Source: Aquabacterium sp. A7-Y
GTDB lineage: Bacteria; Pseudomonadota; Gammaproteobacteria; Burkholderiales; Burkholderiaceae_C
Direction: 5' to 3'
Assembly: GCF_026153205.1 (NCBI RefSeq)
Contig: NZ_JAPFBW010000005.1
Location: 62,001-126,000 of the forward strand
DNA: 64,000 nucleotides
Shown here piece by piece: positions 29,671 through 38,583 of this stretch; the stretch's first letter is position 1; each line of letters begins with the position of its first letter. The notes under the pieces were generated by a model. The model had not been told where the DNA came from. It was given only the letters and a program-made list of their open reading frames with translations, and searched no databases. The position numbers and the translations under genes were made by a program.

Positions 29671-29700
29671 GGCCTGGGGGGCGCTCGCGCCCCCCAGGCC
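29671..29700 (+). terminator. Strong GC hairpin after purH
   Basis: Perfect inverted repeat with 13-base arms (GGCCTGGGGGGCG / CGCCCCCCAGGCC) and a CTCG loop, starting five bases after the purH stop. The position suits a transcription terminator for fis-purH. There is no T-run behind it, so it may work with Rho or simply protect the 3' end. Confidence 0.55.
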
Positions 29701-29759
29701 CCGGGGGGTGCGCCGCCAACGCGACATCCCGGGGCCCGCCCGGCCGCTACCATGCGCGC

Positions 29760-30386
29760 ATGAGCCTGTCCAACACCACGGGACTGCTGCTGTCCTTCGT
29801 CGCGCGCCTGGTCACCGGCGCGCAGGGCCACTGGTACGGATGCGTGCCCAAGGCCGAGCAGCGCATCTACTTCGCCAACCACCAGAGCCACCTGGACTGG
29901 GTGCTGATCTGGTGCGCCCTGCCCCGCGAGCTGCGCGCCCACACCCGGCCCATCGCCGCCAAGGACTACTGGACCTCCTCGCCGCTGAAACACTGGCTCA
30001 CGCGCGAGGTGTTCAACGCCGTCTACGTCAACCGTCAGCGCACCGATGACCAGGACCCGCTGGAACCCCTGGTCGAGGCACTGCGCCACGGCGACTCGCT
30101 GGTGATCTTCCCGGAGGGCACGCGCAGCAACCTGGGCGAACCGCAGGCCTTCAAGTCCGGCCTCTACCACCTGGCGCGGCAGTTCCCCGAGGTCCAGCTG
30201 ATCCCGGCCTGGATCGACAACGTGCAGCGCGTGATGCCCAAGGGTGAGGTGGTGCCGGCCCCCATCCTCTGCTCGGTCACCTTCGGTGCGCCGATGCAAC
30301 TGCTGCCCGACGAGGACAAGCGGGCCTTCCTGGAACGCGCGCGCGAAGCCGTGACCTCGCTGCGCAGGCTGGGCCGGAGCCACTGA
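29760..30386 (+). CDS. Lysophospholipid acyltransferase (PlsC-like)
   Basis: 208-residue acyltransferase of the LPLAT superfamily that transfers a fatty acyl chain to a glycerophospholipid or related acceptor at the inner membrane. Motif I NHQSHLDW has the catalytic H-x4-D, motif II is around NAVYVNRQ, and motif III FPEGTRSNLGEP is intact. The protein is shorter than E. coli PlsC (245). The stop overlaps the start of a CDP-diglyceride synthase-like gene (TGATG). The same pairing occurs with the E. coli YnbB-type synthase, so this is more likely an accessory lipid-modifying pair than the main PlsC/CdsA. Confidence 0.87.
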   Translation: MSLSNTTGLLLSFVARLVTGAQGHWYGCVPKAEQRIYFANHQSHLDWVLIWCALPRELRAHTRPIAAKDYWTSSPLKHWLTREVFNAVYVNRQRTDDQDPLEPLVEALRHGDSLVIFPEGTRSNLGEPQAFKSGLYHLARQFPEVQLIPAWIDNVQRVMPKGEVVPAPILCSVTFGAPMQLLPDEDKRAFLERAREAVTSLRRLGRSH

Positions 30387-31372
30387 TGAGCGAGTTCCTC
30401 AAATACCTGCGCGCGCTCAGCGCCGGCGAGCAGATCGGTGCCCTGTTCCTGATCGTCTTCGGCCTGCTGAGCCTGGCGACGATGCTCGGCGTGGCCTTGA
30501 GCATCAAGGCCACCGACGAGGCGCAGAGCACAAGCGCCGAGCGCTTCAAGCGCCAGCTGCAGACCTCCTGGGTCATGGTCACGGTGTTCTGGATGGCCTG
30601 GATCGCCGGCACCTTCGTGTCGGTGCTGCTGTTCGGCGCGCTGTCGTTTTTCGCGCTGCGCGAGTTCATCACGCTGTCGCACACCCGCCGCGGCGACCAC
30701 CGCAGCCTGATCCTGGCGTTTTTCGTGGTGCTGCCGGTGCAGTACTCGCTGGTCGGTGCGCGTTACTTCGACCTGTTCACCGTGTTCGTGCCGGTGTACG
30801 TGTTTTTCGCCATTCCCGTGATGAGCGCGATCGCCAACGACCCCGAGCGCTTCCTGGAGCGCAATGCCAACATCCAGTGGGGCATCATGGTCTGCGTCTA
30901 CGGCCTGAGCCACGCGCCCGCGCTGCTGCGGCTGGACTTCCCCGGCTTCGAGGACCGCGGCGCCTTCCTGCTGTTTTTTCTGGTCTTTGTCGTGCAATCC
31001 TGCATGCTGATCCAGGCCTATGTCGCGCGAAACTACCGGTCGCTGAAACCGGTCGCGCCGCGCATCAGCGCCTCCTTTTCGTGGGGCTCGGCCTGGGCCG
31101 GCGTGATCTGCGGCGGCCTGATCGGTACCCTGCTCTACTGGATCACGCCCTTCAAGCCGGGTCAGGCCCTGGGCATGTCGCTGATCGCCTGTGCGGCGGG
31201 CAGCTTCGGCCACTTCGTGATGAAGGCCCTGAAGAAGGACGCCGGCGTGCACTTCTGGGGCAACGAAGGGCGCCTGGTGACCGGTGCGGTGGGCCTGCTC
31301 GACCGCATCGCTGCGATCTGTTTCGCCGCGCCGGTGTTTTTCCATTCGGTGCGCTGGTACTTCAACATCTGA
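30386..31372 (+). CDS. CdsA-like phosphatidate cytidylyltransferase (YnbB-type)
   Basis: 328-residue inner-membrane protein with about eight hydrophobic helices and the CTP_transf_1 layout; activates phosphatidate with CTP to CDP-diacylglycerol in the founding family. The end is GHFVMKALKKDAGVHF, then VTGAVGLLDRIAAICF. In CdsA this signature reads K-R-x-x-x-x-K-D with PGHGG before LDRxD. Here the PGHGG is replaced by an unrelated loop and the second Asp of LDRxD is Ala, while LDR is kept. That divergence and the coupled acyltransferase gene suggest a YnbB-like paralogue. Activity with CTP should not be assumed. Confidence 0.8.
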   Translation: MSEFLKYLRALSAGEQIGALFLIVFGLLSLATMLGVALSIKATDEAQSTSAERFKRQLQTSWVMVTVFWMAWIAGTFVSVLLFGALSFFALREFITLSHTRRGDHRSLILAFFVVLPVQYSLVGARYFDLFTVFVPVYVFFAIPVMSAIANDPERFLERNANIQWGIMVCVYGLSHAPALLRLDFPGFEDRGAFLLFFLVFVVQSCMLIQAYVARNYRSLKPVAPRISASFSWGSAWAGVICGGLIGTLLYWITPFKPGQALGMSLIACAAGSFGHFVMKALKKDAGVHFWGNEGRLVTGAVGLLDRIAAICFAAPVFFHSVRWYFNI

Positions 31373-31394
31373 ACCTTGACCCACTGAGCCAGAC

Positions 31395-31946
31395 ATGAGG
31401 GTGCTCGGCATCGACCCCGGCCTGCAGTGCACCGGCTTCGGCCTGGTGGACGTGGAAGGCGCGCAGCTGCACTACGTCGCCAGCGGCACCATCAAGACGC
31501 GCGACGCGGCTCAGGGTGACCTGCCGGGCCGCCTCAAGATCATCTTCGACGGCGTGCAGGAGGTGGTGCGCCGCTACACGCCCACGGTGGCCTCGGTGGA
31601 AATCGTCTTCGTCAACGTCAACCCGCAGTCCACGCTGCTGCTCGGGCAGGCCCGCGGCGCGGCACTGGCGGGCCTGGTCAGCTGCTCGCTGCCGGTCAGC
31701 GAGTACACCGCGCTGCAGATGAAAAAGGCCATCACCGGCCATGGCATGGCGCGCAAGGAACAGATCCAGGAGATGGTCGCCCGCCTGCTCAAGCTGCCCT
31801 CGGCCCCCGGCAAGGACGCGGCCGACGCGCTGGGCATCGCGATCTGCCACGCCCATGCGGGGCGCTCCTTCGATGCCATTGCGAAGGCCGGCGGCGCGCT
31901 GGCGCGGCGCACGCACGCGCAGTTCAAAGGCGGGCGGACGTACTAG
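31395..31946 (+). CDS. ruvC: Holliday junction resolvase RuvC
   Basis: Endonuclease that resolves four-way DNA junctions together with RuvAB during recombination and repair. The 183 residues show the four acidic catalytic positions of the RNase H-like fold: Asp7 in [13 protein letters not shown], Glu in [10 protein letters not shown], and two Asp in [16 protein letters not shown]. Length agrees with the family (173-180). ruvA and ruvB are not in the window. The last four bases overlap, end to end, the convergent PEP-CTERM gene. Confidence 0.96.
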   Translation: MRVLGIDPGLQCTGFGLVDVEGAQLHYVASGTIKTRDAAQGDLPGRLKIIFDGVQEVVRRYTPTVASVEIVFVNVNPQSTLLLGQARGAALAGLVSCSLPVSEYTALQMKKAITGHGMARKEQIQEMVARLLKLPSAPGKDAADALGIAICHAHAGRSFDAIAKAGGALARRTHAQFKGGRTY

Positions 31947-32842
31947 GGCCTCTCCACTGAAGCTGACACTCGGGACCGCCGCGCCGCAGCCCCGACCCCC
32001 GCCGCGCCGATGAGCACCAGCGCCCAGCTGGCCGGCTCGGGCACCGGTGCCGCCGCAAAGCCGTAGGCGCTGGCCTGCAGATCCAACAGTGCATAGACGG
32101 TGGCGCCGCTGCGGTTCTCGAAGCTGACTGACAGCTGCTCGCTGCTGGCCTGTCGCCGTTCGACGCCGGCCGGGTCGTCCACGTCGCTGTAAAGCTGCAG
32201 GCGGTGCGAGTCGGTGATGGTCTGCGCTTCGCCGTCGATCGAAGGCCGGCCGAAGATGGCGAGTGACAGCAAGGTGCGGGCCTCGGTGCCAGCGCACATA
32301 CCGCCCGCCCCGCAGTGCGACACCGTGGTCAGCGCCAGCCGCGAATCGGCCGTGAGCGTCAGGCTGCTGCCCGCCGCAATGGCGACGAAACTCGCCCCGT
32401 AGTCGCGCGACGTCAGGTCGGCGCTGACGCTCAGGTCGAAGCGCTGGCGGCGATCGTCCAGCTGGGCGCGCAACCGGCCGCCTTGCGCGCTCAGCTCCGC
32501 ACGGCTGCGGTGCCGGACATCCACCGCTTCGTGTTGGTCGTCGGCCCGGGGCCACGTCGAACTCTCATCGAGAACGCCGGTGCTGTAGTCCCGTGAGGGA
32601 TCCGCGGCAGCGGTGTGGGAGGACCAGGCATGGGCGCTCAGCTGGCCGCCGAGGTTCAGCACCGGCGCCGGCGCCGATCCACCGTCGGGGTCCAGGTCGC
32701 GCAGCTCGAAGCGGATCGCCCTCAGCGCCGCGTCCACCTCATGCGCCTGAACGCCGGCCGGGCACAAGAGGGAAAGCAGGGAGGCCAAAGACAGGGCGGC
32801 CAGGGCCGGGAGACGCTGGCGCGAAGGCAGACGCAAAGGCAT
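31943..32842 (-). CDS. PEP-CTERM sorted secreted protein
   Basis: 299-residue exported protein. The N-terminus is a Sec signal peptide ([23 protein letters not shown]). The C-terminus is a complete PEP-CTERM signal: [26 protein letters not shown], a VPEP box, a hydrophobic helix and an Arg-rich tail, recognised by exosortase. The central region is Ser/Ala-rich and beta-like with no known domain. ATG 32842 has AGGAG nine bases ahead. PEP-CTERM proteins in Burkholderiales are linked to exopolysaccharide and biofilm; exosortase itself is not in the window. The function of this one is unknown. Confidence 0.85.
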   Translation of the reverse strand: MPLRLPSRQRLPALAALSLASLLSLLCPAGVQAHEVDAALRAIRFELRDLDPDGGSAPAPVLNLGGQLSAHAWSSHTAAADPSRDYSTGVLDESSTWPRADDQHEAVDVRHRSRAELSAQGGRLRAQLDDRRQRFDLSVSADLTSRDYGASFVAIAAGSSLTLTADSRLALTTVSHCGAGGMCAGTEARTLLSLAIFGRPSIDGEAQTITDSHRLQLYSDVDDPAGVERRQASSEQLSVSFENRSGATVYALLDLQASAYGFAAAPVPEPASWALVLIGAAGVGAAARRSRVSASVERP

Positions 32843-33045
32843 GAACGCTCCTGGGAGGCAGTGGAAAGCGAACGCTAGCCAACTTGGGCAGGTATCGCAA
32901 CCCGCCGTTGAAAGCAGGGGCATTCAGGGTTGCCGCAACTTCGCTTCAGTTCTGAGCCACTTCCTGCGTGTCAACAATGACAGCTCGCGAGCGGTCTTCT
33001 GCGCCACAGTACGGTGCAACTCCGCCACCCCATCGAGTCCGTCCG

Positions 33046-33849
33046 ATGCTTCACTGCGAAACTGCCTCCGCCGGCTTTATCGAAGTGGCCGCGTCCGCGA
33101 CGCTCGCGGAGTTCCGCGCCCACGTGATCCAGTGGTTCATGTCGCAACTCGGCTGCGACGGGCTGGTGCACGGCGACGGGGCCCGGCTTTACGGCTCGGT
33201 GATCGCGATCACACGGGCCGAGGTGGTGGACCGGCCGCCGGCCTTCCTGACCGACTACGTCGCGGTGCGCCACCTGGACTCGGTCGGCCAGCGTTTCGCG
33301 AGCTGCCCCGGGCTGCTGCAGAACATCGCCGTCGAGGCGCACTACCGCGAGGCACGGCTCGGCCGCGTGGCCGACTATCTGCGCCACTACCGGGTGGCGC
33401 ATCTGCTGCTCGGCGGCGTCGAGAACGAGGTCGACCATGGCCTCAGCTGGATGACGCTCTACCGCGAGGACACGCGCCGGCCCTTCACGGCAGCGCAAGC
33501 CGACGCCTGCAGCCGGCTGCTGCCGCTGGTGATGAAGCTCGACCGCGGCCTGCAGCCTTCCTCCGGCGGCGAGCACGCGCCCGGCCTGCTGGCGCTGCAG
33601 ACGCCGGCCGCCGCGCACGGGCTCACGCCGCGCGAGGTGGCGGTCGCCCTGGCCTATGCTTCGGGGTCCAGCTGCAAGGCGGTGGCGCGTTGCCTGGATG
33701 TGTCGCCGGGCACCGTGAAGGCCCATCTGCACGCGGCCTTCCGCAAGCTCGGGGTGCACAACAAGGTCGAACTGCACCACAAGCTGCTCGGCGAGGCGCC
33801 GGGCGGGACGTCGCGGCCGCGGCCTTCGCTGGTCGGTGCAGGAGAGTGA
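33046..33849 (+). CDS. LuxR-type transcriptional regulator
   Basis: 267-residue regulator with a C-terminal LuxR/FixJ helix-turn-helix: HGLTPREVAVALAYASG, CKAVARCLDVSPGTVKAHLHAAFRKLGV and NKVELHHKL. The N-terminal 200 residues have no recognised domain and no receiver aspartate pattern, and the residues of an acyl-homoserine-lactone pocket (WxxxYxxxxW-D) are not evident, so the signal is unknown. The start is uncertain: GTG 32968 would add 26 residues, but neither site has a good ribosome-binding sequence. The last few bases run close to a convergent small membrane gene. Confidence 0.8.
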   Translation: MLHCETASAGFIEVAASATLAEFRAHVIQWFMSQLGCDGLVHGDGARLYGSVIAITRAEVVDRPPAFLTDYVAVRHLDSVGQRFASCPGLLQNIAVEAHYREARLGRVADYLRHYRVAHLLLGGVENEVDHGLSWMTLYREDTRRPFTAAQADACSRLLPLVMKLDRGLQPSSGGEHAPGLLALQTPAAAHGLTPREVAVALAYASGSSCKAVARCLDVSPGTVKAHLHAAFRKLGVHNKVELHHKLLGEAPGGTSRPRPSLVGAGE

Positions 33850-33865
33850 AACACCGCCGGCGCCC

Positions 33866-34063
33866 TCAGGGCTCCGTGCCGCCCGGCCAGAGCCGCTCGC
33901 CGATCAGCACGCCGAAAAACACCAGCCCGGCGATCACCGTCCACTTGACGATCACGAGCCCGATGCGGAAGTAGTGCGGCTGCCGGGTCCACAGGTAGAG
34001 CCCGAAGCAGACGATGGACGTCAGCAGCAGCAGGAAAACCAGGATGCGGACAACGGCGAACAT
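33866..34063 (-). CDS. Small two-helix membrane protein
   Basis: 65-residue protein with two hydrophobic segments, about residues 3-25 (VVRILVFLLLLTSIVCFGLYLW) and 35-57 (IGLVIVKWTVIAGLVFFGVLIG). It follows lpxC by 21 bases on the same strand, so it is probably the last gene of the dcw transcript. Small proteins of this kind are common after lpxC in Burkholderiales, but I know of no assigned function. The clear two-helix pattern supports it being a real gene. Confidence 0.65.
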   Translation of the reverse strand: MFAVVRILVFLLLLTSIVCFGLYLWTRQPHYFRIGLVIVKWTVIAGLVFFGVLIGERLWPGGTEP

Positions 34064-34084
34064 CGCACGGTCCTGCCCGGTGTC

Positions 34085-35020
34085 TTACCAGGCCGGCGCC
34101 AGCTGCGCGAAGCCGGAAGGGGCGTGGGCCTCGTCCTCGAAGCTGACGATCTCGTAGGCGCTCGCGTCGGCCAGCACCGCGCGCAGCAGCTTGTTGTTGA
34201 GCGCGTGGCCCGACTTGAAGGCGCTGTAGGCGGCCAGCAGCGGCTTGCCGACCACATAGAGGTCGCCGATGGCGTCCAGGATCTTGTGCTTCACGAACTC
34301 GTCGTCGTAGCGCAGGCCCTCGGCATTGAGCACGCGGTAGTCGTCGACCACGATCGCGTTGTCCATGCTGCCGCCCAGGCCCAGCCCGCGCGTGCGCATC
34401 ATCTCGACGTCCTTCGTGAAGCCGAAGGTGCGGGCCCGCGCGATGTCGCGCGTGTAGCGGCCCGAGGAGAAATCGAACACCACCCGCTGGCCGGTCTGGT
34501 CGACGGCCGGGTGGTCGAAGTCGATCTCGAAGGAAAGCTTGTAGCCGTGGAAGGGTTCGAGGCGGGCCCACTTCAGCGTCGGCCCCTCCCCTTCACGCAC
34601 TTCCACCGGCTTCTTGATGCGCAGGAAGCGCTTGGGCACCCCCTGAAGTTCGATCCCGGCGCTCTGCAAGAGGTAGACGAAGGAGGCTGCAGAGCCGTCC
34701 AGGATCGGGACTTCTTCGGCGGTGATGTCGACATACAGGTTGTCGAGCCCCAAGCCCGCGCAGGCGGACATCAGGTGTTCAACGGTGTGCACCTTGGGCG
34801 CGCCGGGGTCGCCCCCGGCCGACAGGGTCGACGCCAGCCGCGTGTCGCTGATCGCCGCGGCCGAGACGGGGATCTCGACCGGCACCGGCAGATCCACGCG
34901 CCGGAACACGATGCCGGTGTCGGGCGCAGCCGGCCGCAGCGTGAGTTCCACGCGATGGCCACTGTGCAATCCGACGCCGACCGCCCGCGTCAGCGACTTG
35001 AGGGTGCGTTGTTGAAGCAT
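34085..35020 (-). CDS. lpxC: UDP-3-O-acyl-N-acetylglucosamine deacetylase
   Basis: Zinc enzyme that carries out the committed step of lipid A synthesis. The 311 residues begin [19 protein letters not shown], typical of LpxC. Zinc ligands are His in HTVEHLMSA and the His and Asp of [10 protein letters not shown]; the general acid His is in [10 protein letters not shown]. The PILDGSAA loop is also present. It closes the essential dcw cluster after ftsZ, as in most proteobacteria, but here it is separated from ftsZ by 249 bases with a large palindromic element. Confidence 0.97.
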   Translation of the reverse strand: MLQQRTLKSLTRAVGVGLHSGHRVELTLRPAAPDTGIVFRRVDLPVPVEIPVSAAAISDTRLASTLSAGGDPGAPKVHTVEHLMSACAGLGLDNLYVDITAEEVPILDGSAASFVYLLQSAGIELQGVPKRFLRIKKPVEVREGEGPTLKWARLEPFHGYKLSFEIDFDHPAVDQTGQRVVFDFSSGRYTRDIARARTFGFTKDVEMMRTRGLGLGGSMDNAIVVDDYRVLNAEGLRYDDEFVKHKILDAIGDLYVVGKPLLAAYSAFKSGHALNNKLLRAVLADASAYEIVSFEDEAHAPSGFAQLAPAW

Positions 35021-35132
35021 GTCCGCATTTTAGTCAAGCGAGGACTAACCCGCTCCGAAAGCTTTTGATCGCCACGATTACGAAAACCAGCAATCCCGAA
35101 GTCGAGCAAAGCGAGACGAGCAAGCCGAGCGT

Positions 35133-35275
35133 GGCGGCCTCCAGGCCGCCGACTGAGGGAGGGGATGAGCGAGCGAGCGGGCCGAGGTGGCGGCGAGGAC
35201 CGCAGCCGTACTCCCGTACGGCGAGGACCACAGCCGCCAGATCGGCCCGCGCAGCAGCTCATCACCCCCTCAGTC
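35133..35275. repeat. Palindromic composite element between ftsZ and lpxC
   Basis: A nested dyad region. Outer arms 35151-35185 and 35242-35275 are imperfect reverse complements of about 35 bases, both reading GACTGAGGG...GGGCCGA. Inside are two near-identical 16-base direct repeats (35193-35208 and 35221-35236, one mismatch, 28 bases apart) and a hairpin GCCGTAC/GTACGGC. A further perfect 8-base hairpin lies at 35133-35150. The right arm includes the last codons of ftsZ. It could end or attenuate the transcript ahead of lpxC. Confidence 0.6.
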
Positions 35276-36490
35276 AGCTTGTTTGCGGAGGAAGGCGGGG
35301 ATCTCGATCTCGTCCATCCCGTTGCTCGCCAGCGCATCGACCTTCGCCGCCGCCTGTGTCCGCCCCGAACGCCACACGCTCGGCGTGTTCAAGCTGCTGT
35401 AGTCATGCGCCGCGTGGCCGCCGTGGCCGCCATGGCCCGAATGCACCGGGCTGTTGAGCACCGGGATGTTGTCGGTGCCGGTGCGCAGCGCCGGCTGCGA
35501 GTGCACCACGCTGATGGGTGCCTGCTGGCGACGCGCATTGCCCGACAGGCCGGTGGCGATCACCGTGACGCGCAGCTGGTCGCCCAGGCTGTCGTCGTAG
35601 GCCGTGCCGTAGATCACATGTGCATCATCGGCTGCATAGCGGCGGATCGTGTTCATCGCGTTGCGGCTTTCGCTCAGCTTGAAGGTGCCGCGCGCCGCCG
35701 CGATCAGCACCAGCACGCCGCGCGCGCCCGACAGGTCGATGCCTTCCAGCAGCGGGCAGGCCACGGCGGCCTCGGCGGCCTTGTGGGCGCGGTCCGGACC
35801 CTGCGCGACGGCGGTGCCCATCATCGCCTTGCCCGGCTCGCTCATCACGGTCTTGACGTCCTCGAAGTCGACGTTCACCAGGCCCGGGATGTGGATGATG
35901 TCGCTGATGCCGCCGACGGCGTTTTTCAGGACGTCATTGGCCTGCGCGAAAGCCTGGTCCTGGGTGACGTCGTCGCCCAGCACCTCCAGCAGCTTCTCGT
36001 TGAGCACCACGATCAGGGAGTCGACGTTGGCCTCCAGCTCGTTCATGCCGACGTCGGCCTGCTTCATGCGGCGGCTGCCTTCGAACTCGAAAGGCTTGGT
36101 CACCACACCGACCGTCAGGATCCCCATGTCCTTGGCCACACGCGCGATCACGGGGGCCGCACCGGTGCCGGTGCCGCCGCCCATGCCGGCGGTGATGAAG
36201 AGCATGTTGGCGCCTTCGATGGCGCTGCGGATGCGATCCACGGCCTCCTCGGCGGCGGCCTTGCCGGCCTCGGGTTTGGCACCGGCGCCCAGGCCGGTGG
36301 TGCCCAGCTGGATCAGCTTGTGAGCCGCCGAGCGGTTGAGGGCCTGCGCGTCGGTATTCGCGCAGATGAATTCAACACCCTGGACGCCCTGCGCCATCAT
36401 GTGTTCGACGGCATTGCCGCCGCCGCCACCGACGCCGATCACCTTGATCTGGGTCCCCAGGTTGAATTCTTCGATCATCTCAATAGGCAT
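35270..36490 (-). CDS. ftsZ: Cell division protein FtsZ
   Basis: Tubulin-like GTPase that builds the division ring. The 406 residues contain GVGGGGGNAVEHM, the tubulin signature GGGTGTG, the synergy T7 loop NVDFEDVKTVM, and the C-terminal peptide EIEIPAFLRKQAD, which binds FtsA and ZipA. A His/Gly-rich repeat (GHGGHGGH) lies in the linker. ATG 36490 was chosen since AAGGAGG lies six bases upstream; a GTG six codons earlier contains that ribosome site and is not the start. 66 bases separate it from ftsA. Confidence 0.97.
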   Translation of the reverse strand: MPIEMIEEFNLGTQIKVIGVGGGGGNAVEHMMAQGVQGVEFICANTDAQALNRSAAHKLIQLGTTGLGAGAKPEAGKAAAEEAVDRIRSAIEGANMLFITAGMGGGTGTGAAPVIARVAKDMGILTVGVVTKPFEFEGSRRMKQADVGMNELEANVDSLIVVLNEKLLEVLGDDVTQDQAFAQANDVLKNAVGGISDIIHIPGLVNVDFEDVKTVMSEPGKAMMGTAVAQGPDRAHKAAEAAVACPLLEGIDLSGARGVLVLIAAARGTFKLSESRNAMNTIRRYAADDAHVIYGTAYDDSLGDQLRVTVIATGLSGNARRQQAPISVVHSQPALRTGTDNIPVLNSPVHSGHGGHGGHAAHDYSSLNTPSVWRSGRTQAAAKVDALASNGMDEIEIPAFLRKQAD

Positions 36491-36556
36491 TTGGACCTCC
36501 TTCGTCACTAGCTTCGCCTACAAAAAAACCTTCTCCGACCGACGCCTCTGGCGTCC

Positions 36557-37786
36557 TCAGAAATTTCCTATGAACCAATCCTTCACGCGGCCGAACAGCG
36601 TCTTCACCGAGCCGGCCTGCTGGGCCGCCCGATGTCCCCGCACGCGCGCCAGCCGCGCCTCCTCCAAGAGTCCCATGACGGTGGCTGAACGCGGGTTCGC
36701 CACCATGTCGTGCAGGGCCCCGGAATAAGTCGGGATGCCCTTGCGCACGGGTTTTAGAAAGATGTCTTCGCCCAACTCCACCATGCCGGGCATCACGGCC
36801 GAGCCGCCTGCGAGCACGATGCCCGACGACAGCAGCTCCTCGTAGCCGCTCTCGCGGATGACTTGATGCACCAGTGAAAAAATCTCTTCCACGCGGGGCT
36901 CGATCACGCCGGCCAATGCCTGGCGTGAAAGCATTCGGGGTGCCCGGTCGCCGAGGCCGGGCACTTCGACCTGTTCGTCCGGGTCGGCCAGCAGCTGCTT
37001 GGCCACGCCGAAGTCGACCTTGATCTCCTCGGCGTCCTTGGTCGGCGTGCGCAGCGCCATTGCGATGTCGCTGGTGATGAGGTCGCCGGCAATGGGGATC
37101 ACGGCGGTGTGGCGGATCGCGCCGTCGGTGAAGATCGCCACGTCGGTGGTGCCGGCGCCGATGTCGACCAGGGCGACGCCCAGGTCCTTCTCGTCCTCGG
37201 TCAGCACCGACAGGCTGGACGCCGAGGGGTTGAGCACCAGCTGCTCGACTTCCAGGCCGCAGCGCCGCACGCACTTGACGATGTTCTCGGCCGCGCTCTG
37301 AGCACCCGTGACGATGTGCACCTTGACCTCGAGCCGGCCGCCGCTCATGCCGATCGGCTCCTTGACCTCGTGGCCGTCGATCACGAACTCCTGCGGCTCG
37401 ACCAGCAGCAGCTTCTGGTCGTTGGGGATGTTGATGGCCTTGGCCGTCTCCACCACCCGCGCCACGTCGATGGGCGTGACCTCCTTGTCGCGCACGATCA
37501 CCATGCCGGTCGAGTTCTGCCCGCGGATGTGGCTGCCGGTGATGCCGGTGTAGACCCGCGTGATCTTGCAGTCGGCCATCATCTCGGCCTCTTTCAAGGC
37601 CTGCTGAATGGACTGCACGGTGGCGTCGATGTTGACCACCACGCCACGCTTGAGACCATGCGACGGCGCCACGCCCAGGCCCGCCAGCCGCAGCTCGCCG
37701 CTCGGCAGCACCTCGGAGACGACCGCCATCACCTTGGCGGTGCCGATGTCGAGGCCGACAACGAGATCTTTGTATTCCTTGGCCAT
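36557..37786 (-). CDS. ftsA: Cell division protein FtsA
   Basis: Actin-like ATPase that ties FtsZ to the membrane and recruits later divisome proteins. The 409 residues show LVVGLDIGTAKVMAVV (phosphate 1), LVDIGAGTTDVAIF (phosphate 2) and GIVLAGGSAVMPGM (adenosine). The C-terminal amphipathic helix FGRVKDWFIGNF is the membrane anchor. ATG 37786 follows GAGGGCAAG and lies eight bases after the ftsQ stop; upstream in-frame codons would overlap ftsQ without a ribosome site. Confidence 0.97.
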   Translation of the reverse strand: MAKEYKDLVVGLDIGTAKVMAVVSEVLPSGELRLAGLGVAPSHGLKRGVVVNIDATVQSIQQALKEAEMMADCKITRVYTGITGSHIRGQNSTGMVIVRDKEVTPIDVARVVETAKAINIPNDQKLLLVEPQEFVIDGHEVKEPIGMSGGRLEVKVHIVTGAQSAAENIVKCVRRCGLEVEQLVLNPSASSLSVLTEDEKDLGVALVDIGAGTTDVAIFTDGAIRHTAVIPIAGDLITSDIAMALRTPTKDAEEIKVDFGVAKQLLADPDEQVEVPGLGDRAPRMLSRQALAGVIEPRVEEIFSLVHQVIRESGYEELLSSGIVLAGGSAVMPGMVELGEDIFLKPVRKGIPTYSGALHDMVANPRSATVMGLLEEARLARVRGHRAAQQAGSVKTLFGRVKDWFIGNF

Positions 37787-37793
37787 CTTGCCC

Positions 37794-38558
37794 TCAGTTC
37801 CTCTTGGCCTCGCCCGGCACGCTGGTCGTGATGCCCTTGATGCGCACCGCATAGCCGTTGTGGTGCCGCAGGTCGGCGTACTCCAGCGGTCCGGGATAGC
37901 TCGCCGCGACCTGCGCCCAGGTGCCGACGAAACGCTCCAGCCGCGTCATCACTTCATCCGCGTCGCCGCGTCCCATCTCGATCTGTGCGCCGTTGTCCAG
38001 GCCGGCCTTCCACGAGCCACGGTCCGAGAGCGTGAGGCGCTCGACACGAACCTGGAGCCGGGCCACTGCCGTGTTCACCCGGCCGTAGAGGTCCAGCACC
38101 TGCCGGGCGCTGCCCTCCGGGCCCTGCAGGGTCGGCAGGCTGTCCTCCTCGACGTCGCCGAGGTTGGCCTCGAAGACCTCGCCATGGCTGTTGACCAGCC
38201 GGCTGTCGCCCCAGTACGCAGCGACGCGGTGTTCTTCGAGATGCACCGCCAGCCGGTCGGGCCAGATGCGCTGCACCGCCGCTCGGCGCACCCAGGGCAC
38301 CGCCTGGAAGGCCTGGCGTGTCTGTTCCAGGTCCAACGTGAAAAAATTGCCGCTGAGTTTCGGCAAGGCGTTCGCACGGATGGTGGTGGCGGTCGCGCGG
38401 GACAGCTCGCTGTCGATGCGGATGGCGCGGATCGCGAAGGTCGGCCAGCGGGTCACCCAGGACACCGACACCCAGACGAAGCCGAGCGCAGCCAGCATGT
38501 AGAGCAGGGCTGCGGTCGCGTTCATGAGGCGGATGTCCAGCGGTGTGGTGGTCTGCAT
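37794..38558 (-). CDS. ftsQ: Cell division protein FtsQ
   Basis: Single-pass inner-membrane protein linking cytoplasmic and periplasmic division factors through FtsB and FtsL. The 254 residues have one helix (about 12-34, ATAALLYMLAALGFVWVSVSW), a POTRA domain (FAIRAIRIDSELSRAT, LSGNFFTLDLEQTRQAF, VPWVRRAAVQRIWPDRL) and the beta domain with HRVAAYWGDSRLVNSHGEVF. These are typical of betaproteobacterial FtsQ. It lies between ddl (26 bases) and ftsA, as expected in this cluster. Confidence 0.95.
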   Translation of the reverse strand: MQTTTPLDIRLMNATAALLYMLAALGFVWVSVSWVTRWPTFAIRAIRIDSELSRATATTIRANALPKLSGNFFTLDLEQTRQAFQAVPWVRRAAVQRIWPDRLAVHLEEHRVAAYWGDSRLVNSHGEVFEANLGDVEEDSLPTLQGPEGSARQVLDLYGRVNTAVARLQVRVERLTLSDRGSWKAGLDNGAQIEMGRGDADEVMTRLERFVGTWAQVAASYPGPLEYADLRHHNGYAVRIKGITTSVPGEAKRN

Positions 38559-38583
38559 GGTGCGGGGTTCGTGCGACCCCTTG

